A stretch of 64,000 nt of DNA from Cladophialophora immunda (Eukaryota; Ascomycota; Eurotiomycetes; Chaetothyriales; Herpotrichiellaceae). The position numbers and the translations under genes are program-made. The notes under the pieces were generated by a model. It was given only the letters and a program-made list of their open reading frames with translations, did no database searches and was not told the DNA's origin. Shown in pieces: positions 20,827-32,608 of the stretch (positions are counted from its first letter, which is position 1; each line of letters opens with the position of its first letter). Location of the stretch: assembly GCF_000835495.1 (NCBI RefSeq), contig NW_015622549.1, positions 1-64,000 on the forward strand, in the 5' to 3' direction.

Positions 20827-23055
20827 TTAGGTACTGGGAGCGTCCGTCGTTGAAAAGAGCGGAAAATTGTCATCGTAGGACTCGAACCACAGCGTCGTGG
20901 GGGACATGGCTTGCAGGACCTTCTCAAAGTCTTCCTGCGTCATGCTTGCTTCCTCCATCGGCGCGAAAGATCCGACCAATCCCTTGTCTCTTGCTTTTGC
21001 GCACCCAGCGGCAGCTCCGCCGCTAGAATCCTTGGTTTGGGACATGAGGTTGCATGGCGCCGTGCTGTCGTATTGGGCGCCCTCCTCGAGGGGCAGCCGA
21101 AGTCCTTCATCCATCTGTGGACATGGCCCTGTCGAGCCATGCGCCGCCGCCGCCGTCGTTGTCGTCGTCGACATGTGCGTGGTGGAAGAGGCCGAGCACC
21201 ATCCCACGCTCGGAGCAGGGTCATCGTGGATCTTGCCGAACATACCTCGGACCAGCACGGCACAACGGTCCCGGTCCCATTTGGTGCGCCTCTCCGCCAC
21301 GGTGTCGCAAGCATGCAGCAGATATTCGACGATTGTGGTGTTCCTGCTGGAGATGGCGTCGTTGGGGAACATGGCGAGCAGCCGATGTGCCAGTTTCAGG
21401 TGGACGCCCACCGGGAAGATCTTGGCAACGTCGCCGAAGTGAGCCAAACCGAGGACAAGGGCGGCGACAAAGATGTAGTTGACCAGGAAGGGGAGCCGCT
21501 TCGGCACGTTGTCGAAATCAAGCAGGATCCGCAGGAGCTCGATGGTGCGGATCGCCGAATCCACACAGGCGTGCACAAGAACTTTGTCCGAGTAAGATGT
21601 CACGCCGGCAGAGGTCGCTTCATTCGGCGGCACGTTCGCGGTGGCGATACAGGACGAGACCGCATCGACCAAAAATGGACGTGTAAGCAGTATGATGGTC
21701 CAGTAATATGCTCCCTTGACATGCATGAGCCCGATGTTGGGAGACTTGCCGCCGTTGATAGCCGGCGTCGGCTTGATGCCGTCTTCGTCCAGGCCCTTGT
21801 GGAAGTTGGCCGCCCAGTGCCTTTGATGCCCGCTTATCTTCTCCAGCGCCGTGTTGGATATCATGCGCTTGGAGTAGACTTCGTTCATGATCGTCTCGAA
21901 CACGGTGCAGAGATCGACCGATGCCGAATAGTGGTCTTCGGATCGCGTCTCGCGCGTCTCTGCCGTGGACGGGGGTCGCCCGAGGGAGGCACTCATGAAA
22001 ACATCCAGGATGCGGATCACCTTCCACAGCCTCTCGCGGGTCCTGAACTCGCCGGGGGTGAAGAGAGCTGCGATCTCCTTGCGGTGGAGCCCAAGCGCGT
22101 ATGCGGCTCGCACAGCCGTTCCCAGATTCATAAATGCCGCGTTCCTCCGAGAGGCTCCGAGGAGGTACATGGTAATCATGGCGTACGCTTGGACCGTAGA
22201 GATGCTGGGGTCTTCAGCAAAGCTGACGGCGGTAAAGAAGCGGCCGTAGCTGAAATACGTTTCGGCGAGCTGATCTTTGTCGTCCGGACAGGTCTGCGCG
22301 CCCAAAGCGAAGACGAGATAGTATATCGGGGTCAGGGCGTCGGTCTCGACGGGTCTCCTTTCGAGCCAAGGCTGCAGATTGTTGAATAGATCCGCCTCGT
22401 CGAAGAGGTCGAGGACGCAGTTGTTGGCCAGGAAGTAGGACCGCACGAGGGACTCTGCCTCCACCGGGGTCGGGGTCGGTGGGGTGCCCTTGCACGCTGT
22501 GTATAGCCAGTTCGGTCGTCCATCTGGCGCGGCCTCAAGCATCTGGTATCGCAACGGGTCAGTTGCGAAAGCGCAATGACCTATCGCGTCCTCGACCACT
22601 TTCCGAATGCTCTGCAAGAAGGACAGATTGGCGGAGTCGCCGATGAACATGTATTTGCCCTGCGAATCGCGGAGCAGCCGCGACATATGGTGATGCGCCG
22701 ACGCCGAAGGCGAGCCGTCCAAGGCGCGGCTTCGGCACGTGTTGTCTGCTTCGTAGGAAGAAGGTTGCAGTTCCATGTGGTGGAAGAAGCCTTGGGCATC
22801 GTCTATCGCGTCACCGAAAGTCACGTCTTCGTCCGCTTGTTGTCGTTGCAGCCCCTGTTCATGTCCTAGCCCCGGAGCATCACGAGAGCGGGCGGCGCAA
22901 CGCTGTTGCGCAGGTTGACACTCGAAGGCGACTTTGCGAGAGATGCATCGCCCACAGGGCTGCCGGCCATCGCATCTTTCCTTCCTTCGCCGACACGTTT
23001 CGCAAGCTTTCGAGCACTTCCCGCGATAAATTGGGCGGTCTTTTCCCCGTCCCAT
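20827..23055 (-). CDS. Zn2Cys6 fungal-specific transcription factor (module B, left)
   Basis: Intron-less regulator of about 742 residues. The N-terminal cluster CETCRRRKERC-DGRQP-CGRC-ISRKVAFE-C is complete (C-x2-C-x6-C-x5-C-x2-C-x8-C) and is preceded by basic residues. The fungal-specific TF domain follows (about residues 190-560), including ALGLHRKEIAALF and RERLWKVIRILDVFMSASLGRPP. The frame extends 34 codons upstream to another Met at 23157, but that part is hydrophobic and unlike a TF N-terminus; the Met at 23055, directly before a basic stretch and the cluster, is preferred. It heads module B and is a candidate regulator of the P450 and hydrolase genes (inference). Confidence 0.9.
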   Translation of the reverse strand: MGRGKDRPIYRGKCSKACETCRRRKERCDGRQPCGRCISRKVAFECQPAQQRCAARSRDAPGLGHEQGLQRQQADEDVTFGDAIDDAQGFFHHMELQPSSYEADNTCRSRALDGSPSASAHHHMSRLLRDSQGKYMFIGDSANLSFLQSIRKVVEDAIGHCAFATDPLRYQMLEAAPDGRPNWLYTACKGTPPTPTPVEAESLVRSYFLANNCVLDLFDEADLFNNLQPWLERRPVETDALTPIYYLVFALGAQTCPDDKDQLAETYFSYGRFFTAVSFAEDPSISTVQAYAMITMYLLGASRRNAAFMNLGTAVRAAYALGLHRKEIAALFTPGEFRTRERLWKVIRILDVFMSASLGRPPSTAETRETRSEDHYSASVDLCTVFETIMNEVYSKRMISNTALEKISGHQRHWAANFHKGLDEDGIKPTPAINGGKSPNIGLMHVKGAYYWTIILLTRPFLVDAVSSCIATANVPPNEATSAGVTSYSDKVLVHACVDSAIRTIELLRILLDFDNVPKRLPFLVNYIFVAALVLGLAHFGDVAKIFPVGVHLKLAHRLLAMFPNDAISSRNTTIVEYLLHACDTVAERRTKWDRDRCAVLVRGMFGKIHDDPAPSVGWCSASSTTHMSTTTTTAAAAHGSTGPCPQMDEGLRLPLEEGAQYDSTAPCNLMSQTKDSSGGAAAGCAKARDKGLVGSFAPMEEASMTQEDFEKVLQAMSPTTLWFESYDDNFPLFSTTDAPST

Positions 23056-23674
23056 GCTTGTGCCTTTAGAAAGTCTGGTGCGAAGGAGAATCAGAAAAAT
23101 GCTAGGTACTAAAGGTACGCATGACCGAAAGAGGACACCACCAAAAAGAAAGTACACATGTAATGAAGCAACAAGCCAGTAGATTTCAAGTCCGAAGTGG
23201 AGTGTTTCGGGTCGGGATCAACCCCAGACGCGGGGAAATATGGGGGTATATAGACTTGGCATGGGTAGGCGACCTTGCCGGCATTAAATATCGGGACTGA
23301 AGAGCTCGTCAGCAGCCTAGTCTAGCCACCCAAGGAGTGGGATGGTGAGAGGAAAAGATATGGACAGGACAACTTAGCGCCACCTCTCCGTCAGCCTAGA
23401 ACAGCATAGAGCTGTTGGAGGACAACAGCTCGCCATCCACACCGCTTCAATTCAGGACAAGTGATAGAGTGACCACAGGTTGAGGTAGAAAGGTTTCGGA
23501 AACAGAACAATACTCATGCAAGTGTCCTTTGACACTGCTAGTCAGTACTGTCCCTCACTATTGACAGCCTTACATCCGCATCCGGCGGTTTCCCACTTCA
23601 CGAAGGCGTATACTTCCCACAAGTTATTTCAAACTCAATCCGCTGTTCATCCTTTACATATTTGCTTTTTTTTT
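23056..23674. promoter_or_regulatory. Upstream region of Zn2Cys6 gene / 3' flank of P450 gene
   Basis: A tandem minus-strand spacing of 0.6 kb with no coding potential seen. Contains the promoter of the regulator; no specific site assigned. Confidence 0.5.
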
Positions 23675-25520
23675 TCATCTTTCATATTTGGCAAAAACCT
23701 CCCCCGCTTCCTGGAATTCCCGCATGATCGTCTCGACTCGTTCCTGGGATCTTGGCTTGATTTCCACGGCGTAGGGAAGAGCACTGGAAAGGAATCCCGG
23801 GCTATAGGCTGTCATGGGTTCCACGTCCGGTTCAATCACGCGCCCCTGCTCGTCCTTACCCGGGGCAAAGCTGAAAGCCCAGAGTAGCTTGGCGATGCCG
23901 AGGAAGAGGTTGCGCTCTGCGAGATGAATGCCTGGACAAATTCGGCGACCGGTGCCGTAGCCGTAGTGGTCGCGGACTTCGTAGTCAGCCGCTGCAGCCA
24001 AAACCGGTGCAAGCTCTGTTTGGCCTTTGTAGTGATCAGGGTCAAATTTCTCGGGGTGAGGGAACTTTCTTTCATCGTGGTGTAAACCCCACGAGTTGAG
24101 AATAACAGTAGTTCCCCTGGGGATAAAGTACCCGTCGATATAGTCGTCTGAAGTCGATGTCAACTGTATGCAAATTGTCACGACGGTGTTTTTTACTTAC
24201 CTTCTATAACAGCGTGGGGAAAAGCCAGCGGTACAATGGGTCTCCAGCGGTTGGCTTCCTTGACAGTAGCTGCAACATACGGCAAGCGTGCGTAGTCGGA
24301 CCAGTTAGGTGATCGCTCTTCACCAATAACGACATCAATTTCTGCTTGGGCTTTCAGCTGGATCTCGGGCCACTTGGTCATGGCATGGATGAAAGCGATG
24401 AGGATGGCAGACGACGTGTCCGATCCCCCTTCTAGCATTGTTCCGGCGAGATAATATTGCTGGTGCCGGTTCAGTCCCGCCTTCTCAGCCTGCTCGATGA
24501 TCCTGTCCATGAAGGTATCTTTACTTCCCTCCTTCTCGCGTCTTGCCTGGACCATGTCGAGCAAATCACTGAAGAGAGAGTTTTCATCGTTGTAGAGCTT
24601 GGTGGCTCGGGTCACCCACATGCCAAGTAGTTGTTCAGGAACCCAGCGCAGGAAGGGGTAAACGTCCACAGGTGGGGTGTTGCCAATCTCATTGATCACG
24701 CTCAACTGGTCCATGATCTCGTAAAGCCTCACCATGTACGGTTCGTTGCAAGTAGCACTGCGATGCCCATAGACTGGAGCGATCAGGTGTCAGCGACCGG
24801 TCTAATCGTGGGAGAGCAACAAAAGGAGAAGAGGCAAATGTCGAGGTGTCCACTTACTCAAACTCATAACAATGCTGTTACTGAACCTCTTCGGGTGGAC
24901 CATATGTTGCTCTGGAGAAATGATAAAGTCGCGGATCATCTGTACAGCCTCGGCTTCCTGGACTTTGACGTGCTCCTTCTCGACCATGGTTTCCATAAAG
25001 TGCTGATGTGAAATCTTACGGAAGTGCCTCCAGGCCTCCCCATAATGCATGACGAGCATGTGGTCGCTGCCACTAATGAGGTCGTTCAGGTACGACTGCG
25101 GTCTTGCACTATATATAGAACTCTTCTTGTCCAGAAGCTCTTTGACGATCCGGCGGTCGGTGAGGACAACTGCGGTCCCGGTTCCCATCTTCAGGGAGTA
25201 TATGCCGCCATACTGCTTCGCCCATTTTGTGAGTCTGGGGCTCACCTGATTAGTCCAAGAGTGGATATTCAGAATGTCATGGGAATTACTTAAGATGCAA
25301 GCCCTTTCCTGGCAGCAGATGAAGGTTTCCAAGAATAGGCAATGTTGGCGGTCCTGTAATCAGTCAGAAATACATTTACGCATTGTTGGGAATGGTGAGC
25401 TCCTGAGAAGTTGAGCATACCTGGGGGTAGGTTGCTGGCCCTTGCACCAACATATTGGACGGTATATATCACGCCAACGGCCACAATGGCGATTGCGGAA
25501 AGATAGATGAGAAGAACCAT
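23675..25520 (-). CDS. Cytochrome P450 monooxygenase (first of two in module B)
   Basis: ER-anchored heme-thiolate oxygenase of about 528 residues. Exons: 25520-25421, 25353-25290, 25234-24858, 24773-24201, 24147-23675. Seen: N-terminal membrane anchor; proline hinge LPPGPPTLPILGN created by splicing exon 1 to 2; I-helix EGGSDTSS; ExxR as KEANR; and the heme-binding loop YGTGRRICPG with Cys near residue 442. The usual first Phe of the heme loop is Tyr. The third exon uses the acceptor at 25235, since the closer AG would create an in-frame TGA. General resemblance to the CYP64/CYP619/CYP620-like group that hydroxylates aromatic or polyketide substrates; assignment uncertain. Likely regulated with its neighbours. 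Confidence 0.88.
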
Positions 25521-26708
25521 TTTTGCTTCATTCACTTACCATTCACTCAACTTCAGTGGCATGATACTCCGTCCTTTTGTAGACTGACCTGGTACCAGAG
25601 ATCATCTCGGCTCGTCCGATTCAATAGCAGTGGTGTCGTCCGACCCGAAGAGATATGAATCACATTCGATACCCAGCATACCACAAGGTCCGCCGCATCC
25701 CAAACTAAAAATGTGGATTCAGACTGCGACAGGAAAACTCAGGAGGACATTCGTTCTGATTGGAATGGTTAAAACAGCCAGGGGTCTTCGGGCACCTCCA
25801 TTTCTACTGTTGAGAGGATGGCCCCCGACCCGATGAAAGAGAGTTTGATGTCCCCGATGCAGTTCAGGTCCAAAGAACAAAGGTCATTGGTCAAGATGTT
25901 ACCAATTTGGTGCCCAAGAAGGTCTATAGCCACTTCGGTTCGGACACCTTGTACCCCAGATATCGCATTTCTTTCTGTGGGGGAGGCCCCTGCGGAAAAT
26001 GGGGATCAATTTGGCGCCTTAGCAAAGCCAGGCTGTCTACGCAGGACTGCCACCCTTACCTTCGACTTTTTGCCGCCTTCATTGCCGTTGCCTATCTTGA
26101 CGGTAATAGCATCGGACCCATGCAACGGGTGGGATAGAAGATGGCGATCCTTGCCAGGGTTGTTCGGTGTCTACCCTATCGAGGCACCAGAGCGCGAGAA
26201 GAGACGGCTTCGAAACTCTTTCCACAATCCGCTGCCACGAAAGTGCGCTGAAATCAGAGATTCTAAATGATGTAAAGTAGGTCTTCTATGACAGTCTTGA
26301 GCTGTGTAGCCCTTTTGAATCCGTCAAAACAGATGTTCATCCCGTCCTGATCGGAGGTGGGTGCAATTTGTCCCTTTGGAGCTAGGCTGAGCCAGGCTTG
26401 TGTTCTGAGATGATACTATTAATCTTTGCATGTCATTTGGCTACACCGGAAGACTCCAGATGGTCTATATTCTGATAACAGGGAAGTGTCTCCCACTTCG
26501 AAGCCGATGAGTACTAACTGAGACTATGCGAACGGTATTCTTCGGACCAGACTGTCGGCATTTAACAACGGCAAAGTTAACTCCGTACCAAGCTCGATAG
26601 ATAGGGGCCAAAGCCTAGGGATGCAGAAACGTGATTCGATTTCTCATTTATCGATCTCGTTGCCTATAGGTTGCAAGTTCTGTACCTTCCATCCCGCCGT
26701 TCTCAGCC
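25521..26708. other. Intergenic 1.2 kb, no firm gene
   Basis: Lies upstream of the P450 (-) and downstream of the FAH-family gene (-). A 150-codon frame at 25818-26270 (+) overlaps a 76-codon frame in another phase, and neither has a recognisable domain; not called. Confidence 0.5.
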
Positions 26709-28160
26709 TCAATTGGCTGGCAGCACCTCGCCACAGCAAATTCCAAACCCCACGTTTCCAGGGCCGTCGTTCGTCCCGATCTGGGCAGAGAATTCAACCA
26801 TATCCCCATCTTCGAGATATGCTCGGCGAATGCTTTCTCCAGACGAGGACCCTTCTGCCCACATTTCGTAAGGTTGTGTTCCGTATCGAGAAAGCTCCAG
26901 GAAGCACCCTTCTTCTGATTTGGTCGGTCCAGACATTGTCCCCGTGGCCATAATATCGCCGGGCCGCAGCGGGCAGCCGCCACGGGTGTGATGAGCAATC
27001 ATCTGGGCAAAAGAGTAGATCATGAACTTGGTATTGCATTCTGCCATTGCATACCTGGTTTTTCCAACTAGAAACCCGTATCAGTAACAGGCCTCGTAAG
27101 CCAGGGCAGGTGGCAAGTTGATTCACCTTCTAGTGTTGCTCGAATGGGAACTTCGAAGATGGATCTGGTCTCATTCTGCCTCAAGTAATCTGGAAGTGGA
27201 CGCTGTAAAATGGTCATTCAGACGTAGTTAAGATTCTCAATGGACCGAATTGACTTACATCCACATTGATTGGGGAGACCCGAAAAGGCTGCAGGGCCTC
27301 GAACGGGACAATCCAAGGCGATATCGACGTGGCAAAGTTCTTACAGGTGAAGGGCGCACTGGGCTCCCACTTTTGAAAGTCTCGCGCGGACCAGTCGTTC
27401 AACAAAACAAATCCAAAGATATGTTCCTCTGCTTGGTCCACGGGAACAGCTTTCCCCATTTGACTTGGTCGTCCGATGACCATGCCAAACTCGACTTCGA
27501 AATCGAGGTTCTGGCTGGGTCCTGAGACTGCCTTCCCGTTCTCACGATATTGGCCCTTTGGTCTGTGGATAGGGGTGCCAGAGACCACGACTGAGGATGA
27601 ACGCCCATGAAAGCCCGAAGGAATGTCCCAGAAGCTTGGCAATATCTGCGTGATATCTGCTCCAGGCTTGAGGAAGTCTGCACACTGGGCCAAAATGTCA
27701 GCGACAACTGTGTGAGAGCTAGAATCTGCACACCACCCACGTTATTGGCATGATGGAGGCCAACAAAGAAGTCTGTGAAATCGCCGACAGTCACAGGTAG
27801 GTGCATGATTGCGTTTCTCATCGGAACCAGGCACTTCTGCCGGAAATCACTGTTGTCGCGCAATATGTGCCCCAGTGGCGTGTCGACTCTGAGCAGCTCT
27901 TGCAACCTGCTTCGAATCTTGCTGTGCACACCTTGTCCGAGCCCAGCGTACGCATTGAGGGTATTTTCCTGGAGACTTGATTCGTCAAAGTCGATGCCTT
28001 TGAACACTTGTTCTCGAGTCAGCACATTCAGATCGATCACATTCTGTCCCACTGCGACACCAATGCGTGGCGTCGAGTCGGCATCTGTGCTGAATACCCC
28101 ATAAGGGAGATTCTGAAGCGAGAAATCCGAGTCGATGGGGATAGGCAACCAAGAAGCCAT
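26709..28160 (-). CDS. Fumarylacetoacetase-family hydrolase
   Basis: Predicted cytosolic C-C bond hydrolase cleaving a beta-diketone such as fumarylacetoacetate to fumarate and acetoacetate. About 426 residues, the family length. Exons: 28160-27741, 27684-27259, 27202-27127, 27067-26709. The N-terminal SH3-like domain is followed by the catalytic domain. Seen, by comparison with known FAH enzymes: metal ligands in GDFTDFF, in LDFEVEFG (two Glu) and in LNDWSARD; the catalytic His in LHHANN and the partner Glu in GCFLEL; the Lys in TCKNF. All key positions are kept. Neither homogentisate dioxygenase nor maleylacetoacetate isomerase lies nearby, so this may be a paralogue serving a pathway other than housekeeping tyrosine breakdown (inference). 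Divergent from an MFS gene. Confidence 0.9.
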
Positions 28161-28773
28161 TTTGATTCACTTGTTTGTCCTTTTTGGTGCTGCCCAGCGT
28201 TGTCTCGATATGTGGTGTTCCGTTCCTTTCTAAAGTATATGAAGGTTGAGCAACTGTTCACTCGGAAGGCATCCGGGGATGACATCTCCCGTCACCTGTC
28301 CGGTGCACACGCTCAAGTCTGCTAATTCCACACGCCGAAGCTACTGCCGCAACAGTTAGCAGCAGTGACAAACATCACAGGTTCCAAACGTCTTGTCGCT
28401 CTGTCGGTAAATCAGTCCATACGGAGAATGGCCCCACAATTTCCCGAATCGAACACCATCTGGGCTAGACGACATTCCGACTTGAACTGTCACCCCGTGG
28501 GGATGAATGTAGCTTAGCATTGCCGACAGTCTTGCTTGGAAGGTTGGTGGCCGAGTTCGTTGCCAGTCCAGCTGGGTGTGATTGAGCAAAGAAGCTAATG
28601 AACATGACTGCAAAGCACTGAGAGTGGGCCGTGGCCCAGTATGTTGGGTACCTGTCATTGACTATATGATTTCTCTGTCTGCTACATATATGCTCATCCA
28701 CCACCACCAAAGGCCTTCCTATTGCCACTCATTAAAGCTCCTTTCTGCATGCCCTGAGATATCGTTGCCCAGA
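28161..28773. promoter_or_regulatory. Divergent promoter between FAH-family and MFS genes
   Basis: A 0.6-kb shared upstream region between divergent start codons; co-expression is plausible. No single site was assigned. Confidence 0.5.
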
Positions 28774-30688
28774 ATGACAGATACTACAGCTGATTCAGCC
28801 ACCATTAAGCAAGAAGCTCAGCACCATGAACTCGAGCATCTGGAGCAAGTCGACTCGAAAGACTCGCTGCACCGTAACGACGTAGGCCAGGATGCAGCAA
28901 CCCTGGGAGATTACTGGGCTTCACCTAGACTATTAGGTTCGATCCTGGCCTCATTTCTCCTCGCAAACAGCATCTATATCGGCTACTCCATGCCTGTCAG
29001 CATTCTCTCGGTGGTGAATGCCGACATTGGACCTTCTCCAAACATCTATCTGGTCTCGCTGGTCTACACTCTCTTCACGGGAGTCCTGAATTTATTCTTT
29101 GCCCGTCTATCGGATATCCTAGGCAGACGATGGTTCCTTGTGGGCGGTCAAACGTTTGGCGTCATCGGCTCCATCATCTGCGCAACAGGCAACAGCATCA
29201 ACGTCCTCATTGGCGGCAGTGTCCTCGCTGGCATTGGAGGTGCCGCAGGGCTGCTGTATCCTGTCATCATACACGAGCTCCTACCTAACAAACACCGCCC
29301 CTGGGGTCAAGCTGCAATAACGCTGTCAGTCCTCCCTACTCTTGGCTTTGGACCCGCCATTGCAAGGACTATGATCGCCCAAACCGCGATTGGCTGGCGA
29401 GGAGTCTACTGGCTCAATGTGGCCGTGTCAGGAGCGTCCGTCGTGCTTTTCGCCACCTGTTACTTTCCGCCAAATTTCCATATGATCAACAGCGAGTTGA
29501 CCAAGTGGCAAGAGGTCAAGGCGCTCGATTACGGGGTGAGTAGTTGCCGTTATCGTAAAGATCTTCGGATCTTTCCCTTCATTCAAAGAAAATTTAGTTT
29601 ACCTGAGCTGACCATTGTTAGGGTCTACTATTATATTTTGGCGGCTTGATCTTGGTCCTCGTAGGGTTTACGTGGGCTCAAGGGACTTATGCCTGGCAGA
29701 GTGCACACGTGCTGGGCGCACTCATTGTTGGGACTGTCACCTTGGTGGCGTTTGGTGTCTACGAAACAAACATGCCCCTCAGACAACCATTACTGCCGGT
29801 CAGGCTCTTCAAGATCCCCAACATCACCGCCTGCCTCTTTGTCGGTTCCACAATGCAGATGGTCTGGCTCGCACTAAACGTATTCTGGCCCATCCAAATC
29901 AGTGTGCTCTTCACGTCGAACGAGGTGACTATCGGCTTGCTGTCCTGCACTACAGGGATTGCACTGGCCGTGGGCGAGCTCATTTTCGCACCTATATTCA
30001 GAACTGTGGGATACTTAAAATGGCAGATGGTGGTTGCGAGTTTGATGACCGCCGTCTTTGGTACGGCCATGGCTGTGGTGACGCACCAAACAGAAAACGT
30101 TGGGATCGCGTTTACAGTCCTGACCGGCCTTGCGGTTGGCTGGATCGAGATGGTTACTATCGTGGTCACTGGACTTGTAGCTCCACCAAATGATATAGGC
30201 GTTGCCCAAGGCTTTTTTGGCTCTACCAGACTGACGTTCGGGACTGTTGCAGGTAAGCCACCAGTCCTTCCGAAAAGGCAAGGTGTTCAGCAGATCTAAC
30301 TTAATGTGTCTCAGTTAGCATTTACCTGGCTATCTACAGCGACAGGCTGGCAGCATTCCTGCCGCAGGAGATCGTTCCCGCTGTCTCGAGCGCCGGCCTG
30401 CCAGCCAGCAGCATCCCAGATCTATTTACCGCCATCAATAACGGCACTGCGGCGGCCTTGGAAGGCGTGCCGGGAATGACCGATGGAATTCTGGGTGCCC
30501 TTGCTCTAGCCACAAAAGTTGCATATGCCCATGCGTTCAAGGTTGTGTATCTGGCAACGCTGTCATTCACGGGGATTGGGTTGGTGGCAGCATTCTTCAT
30601 CACAGACGTTGATGCTTTCCTCACAAACTACGTCAACAAGACTATACGCAATCCAAAGATTGGTAGCTCTGATAAGGCTGAAGTGTGA
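28774..30688 (+). CDS. MFS transporter, DHA (drug:H+ antiporter)-like
   Basis: Predicted multi-spanning export or uptake carrier of about 588 residues. Exons: 28774-29535, 29622-30252, 30315-30688. A hydrophilic N-terminal tail of about 45 residues precedes TM1. Seen: the motif A-like loop ARLSDILGRRWFLVGG between TM2 and TM3, a glycine-rich TM5 region (GGSVLAGIGGAAGLLYP) and further hydrophobic segments to a Lys-rich cytosolic tail. It resembles fungal 14-TM trichothecene-efflux-pump (TRI12-like) members in length and loop layout. Starts 613 bp from the FAH-family start on the opposite strand. Substrate unknown; transport of the module B substrate or product is inference. Confidence 0.87.
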
Positions 30689-31252
30689 GTAGCGTTGCAT
30701 ACAACATACCTGGAAGTCTTGCCAGCACATGGCCTAGCGGGCAGGAACTTGCCTAAGATGTCAAATCAGACTTACGTGGAAGATTTCTGCAGAAATCAGG
30801 TCAGCCGGGCAAAACAAGAATTTCAATTGCCATGAACACATCGAATTTGCTTTTTGCAGACGAAAATGTGGTGCCACACGAGGTCTTTATTTCTGTAGTT
30901 GGCACTGCTTGTTACGCAGTCATCTTGGACTATTGGTCTATTGGCGCGAGCTATTCACTCAGTTGGGAAGTATACTCCAAATAGCAAATTGAAAGGTCAC
31001 CGAGTGAATTTAGGGCGACTGGCCAATTTCAATAGCAGCTAATCAATGACCGGCCATGAGGAGATCATAAAGGGTTTCTCGAAGAATATAATTTCAGGAA
31101 GTAGGTCTCGTAGTACGGAAGATCTTCTTGCTAAAGCTGGCAAAAGTGAGAACCTTGGCATCATCGAACGGTCGATGTACCGCCCTTAACGAGCTCTCTT
31201 GGCCTCATCCGCATTTTGTTCCTCTGCACCCCGTGTGTGTGTATAACCCACT
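30689..31252. other. Intergenic, convergent gene ends
   Basis: The 3' flanks of the MFS gene (+) and cupin gene (-); nothing else seen. Confidence 0.6.
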
Positions 31253-31834
31253 TCATTCTATATCATTGGCACTCTCAGGCACATGTCCATTGGCCGCGCC
31301 CAGGTCCTCCTTGAATCTCTTCCCATTCACCAAGAGCGGCTGACAGTCTTGCAGGACGAAGAGGACGCGCGCCCACTCCGTCGGGTTGGGGTTGCTCCAC
31401 GCGTGGATGGTACCTCGCTGGATGGCGACATCCCCGCGCGTCATGTGCGTCTCGCTGCCGTCGTCGAGCTCGAGGACCACCTCGCCTTCCATGACGATGC
31501 CGTAGTCGAGGCTCTGGGTCCGATGCATAAAGCCCTTGCTGTTCGGCTCAAAGTCCACAAAGCGGCAGACGGTGCCCTTTGGCAGGACGGCGGGGACTCT
31601 GCCCCTCGAAGCCACCTCTTGGTGACGCTTGATGTCTGCGTCGTCGTTCAGGTTGGTCGGCATCGCCGTTGTCGTGTACAATAATGCGGAAGCATACTTT
31701 AGCTCCTTAAATGCCATCCATTGGGCTCTCTCCGAGCTGTGAAGTGTCGCCTGGCCCGATGCGTTGTGTGTAGTGATATGAATAGTTGATGAGGGCAATG
31801 GAGAGACTTGAGCGTTGTTGCCGTTGGTCAACAT
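31253..31834 (-). CDS. Small cupin-domain protein
   Basis: A single-exon protein of 193 residues with one beta-barrel cupin domain (about residues 90-170). The segment MHRTQSLDYGIVMEGEV corresponds to cupin motif 1 and GDVAIQRGTIHAWSNP to motif 2. The motif-2 His is kept, but motif 1 has a single His and lacks the usual HxH and Glu ligands, so metal binding is doubtful. Proteins of this shape are common in fungal aromatic-degradation and secondary-metabolite clusters, with no settled activity. It shares a 0.77-kb divergent promoter with the second P450. An isomerase, lyase or binding role is possible; none can be shown here. Confidence 0.85.
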   Translation of the reverse strand: MLTNGNNAQVSPLPSSTIHITTHNASGQATLHSSERAQWMAFKELKYASALLYTTTAMPTNLNDDADIKRHQEVASRGRVPAVLPKGTVCRFVDFEPNSKGFMHRTQSLDYGIVMEGEVVLELDDGSETHMTRGDVAIQRGTIHAWSNPNPTEWARVLFVLQDCQPLLVNGKRFKEDLGAANGHVPESANDIE

Positions 31835-32608
31835 CTTGACAAATGAGTTTGTAAAGTGGCCTGAAGTTGGGAAGAAAGGCGTGTTGTTGACACCCGAGCC
31901 ACCTTTTCGTGTTTATGAAATAACTGGCTGAGCATGAATGACCTCGCTGAGATCAGCCAGATTCTTTTGCCCCAGACGCTGTGCCCTATATTGCATGCCC
32001 GAGGTAAACAAGGTTGCCACCCTAGACGTTCATGTCTTGGAGCAATTCCATTCTGGGTCAAATTCTGCGGGACTCCGGCAAAAGCCAACTCATCTGGAAA
32101 GTTTGATACGGCAAAAGGGGTCCCTTGCATTCTCCGTTTGCGAGATCCTTCTCTAATGACCGGGATCATGATCACTTCTGACGGCTGGCGCCATGTAGTG
32201 GATGACGGCACGGACTAATCTAACCGAATACGGAAGGGAATTTCCTGGTGCGGAAGTGGAGAAACTTTCGACAAGGCTACGGCATGGAAAGTCCCTGTTT
32301 CGAACCCCGTCAGTCTTTCTTCTTTCTCCCACCCTGCACTGATGGCCGTGACGAATCACGAACATCACCTGCCCTTCTTAGTCGGACGGAGATTGGTAAT
32401 CTGGAGACTCTGCACGCGCCCCTTGGGATGTCGCATCCCAGAGCCTGAGAACTGTGCACGAGAGCAAAACCCGAGCTTCAAAAGATCAAGCATTCATTCT
32501 GGTATAGTTGACACGGTATACTCTGCCACCTCAAGGGATCAACTCTCTCGACTGTGATATTTGAGCACTTGTGATACCCTCAGACGCGCCTCCGCGGCCA
32601 CCGCAACC
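31835..32608. promoter_or_regulatory. Divergent promoter between cupin and P450 genes
   Basis: A 0.77-kb non-coding stretch between divergent start codons; short frames inside have no recognisable domain. No site assigned. Confidence 0.5.

Noticed and set aside
20911..22389. 492-codon plus-strand frame opposite the Zn2Cys6 gene
   Set aside because: The minus strand holds a complete zinc cluster and TF domain; the plus frame has no domain and reflects GC-rich codons.
25818..26270. 150-codon frame upstream of the P450 gene
   Set aside because: Overlaps another frame of similar quality and has no recognisable feature.
32240..32315. B-box-like GTTTCGAACCCCG suggesting a tRNA
   Set aside because: No matching acceptor, D-arm or anticodon stem could be drawn around it.
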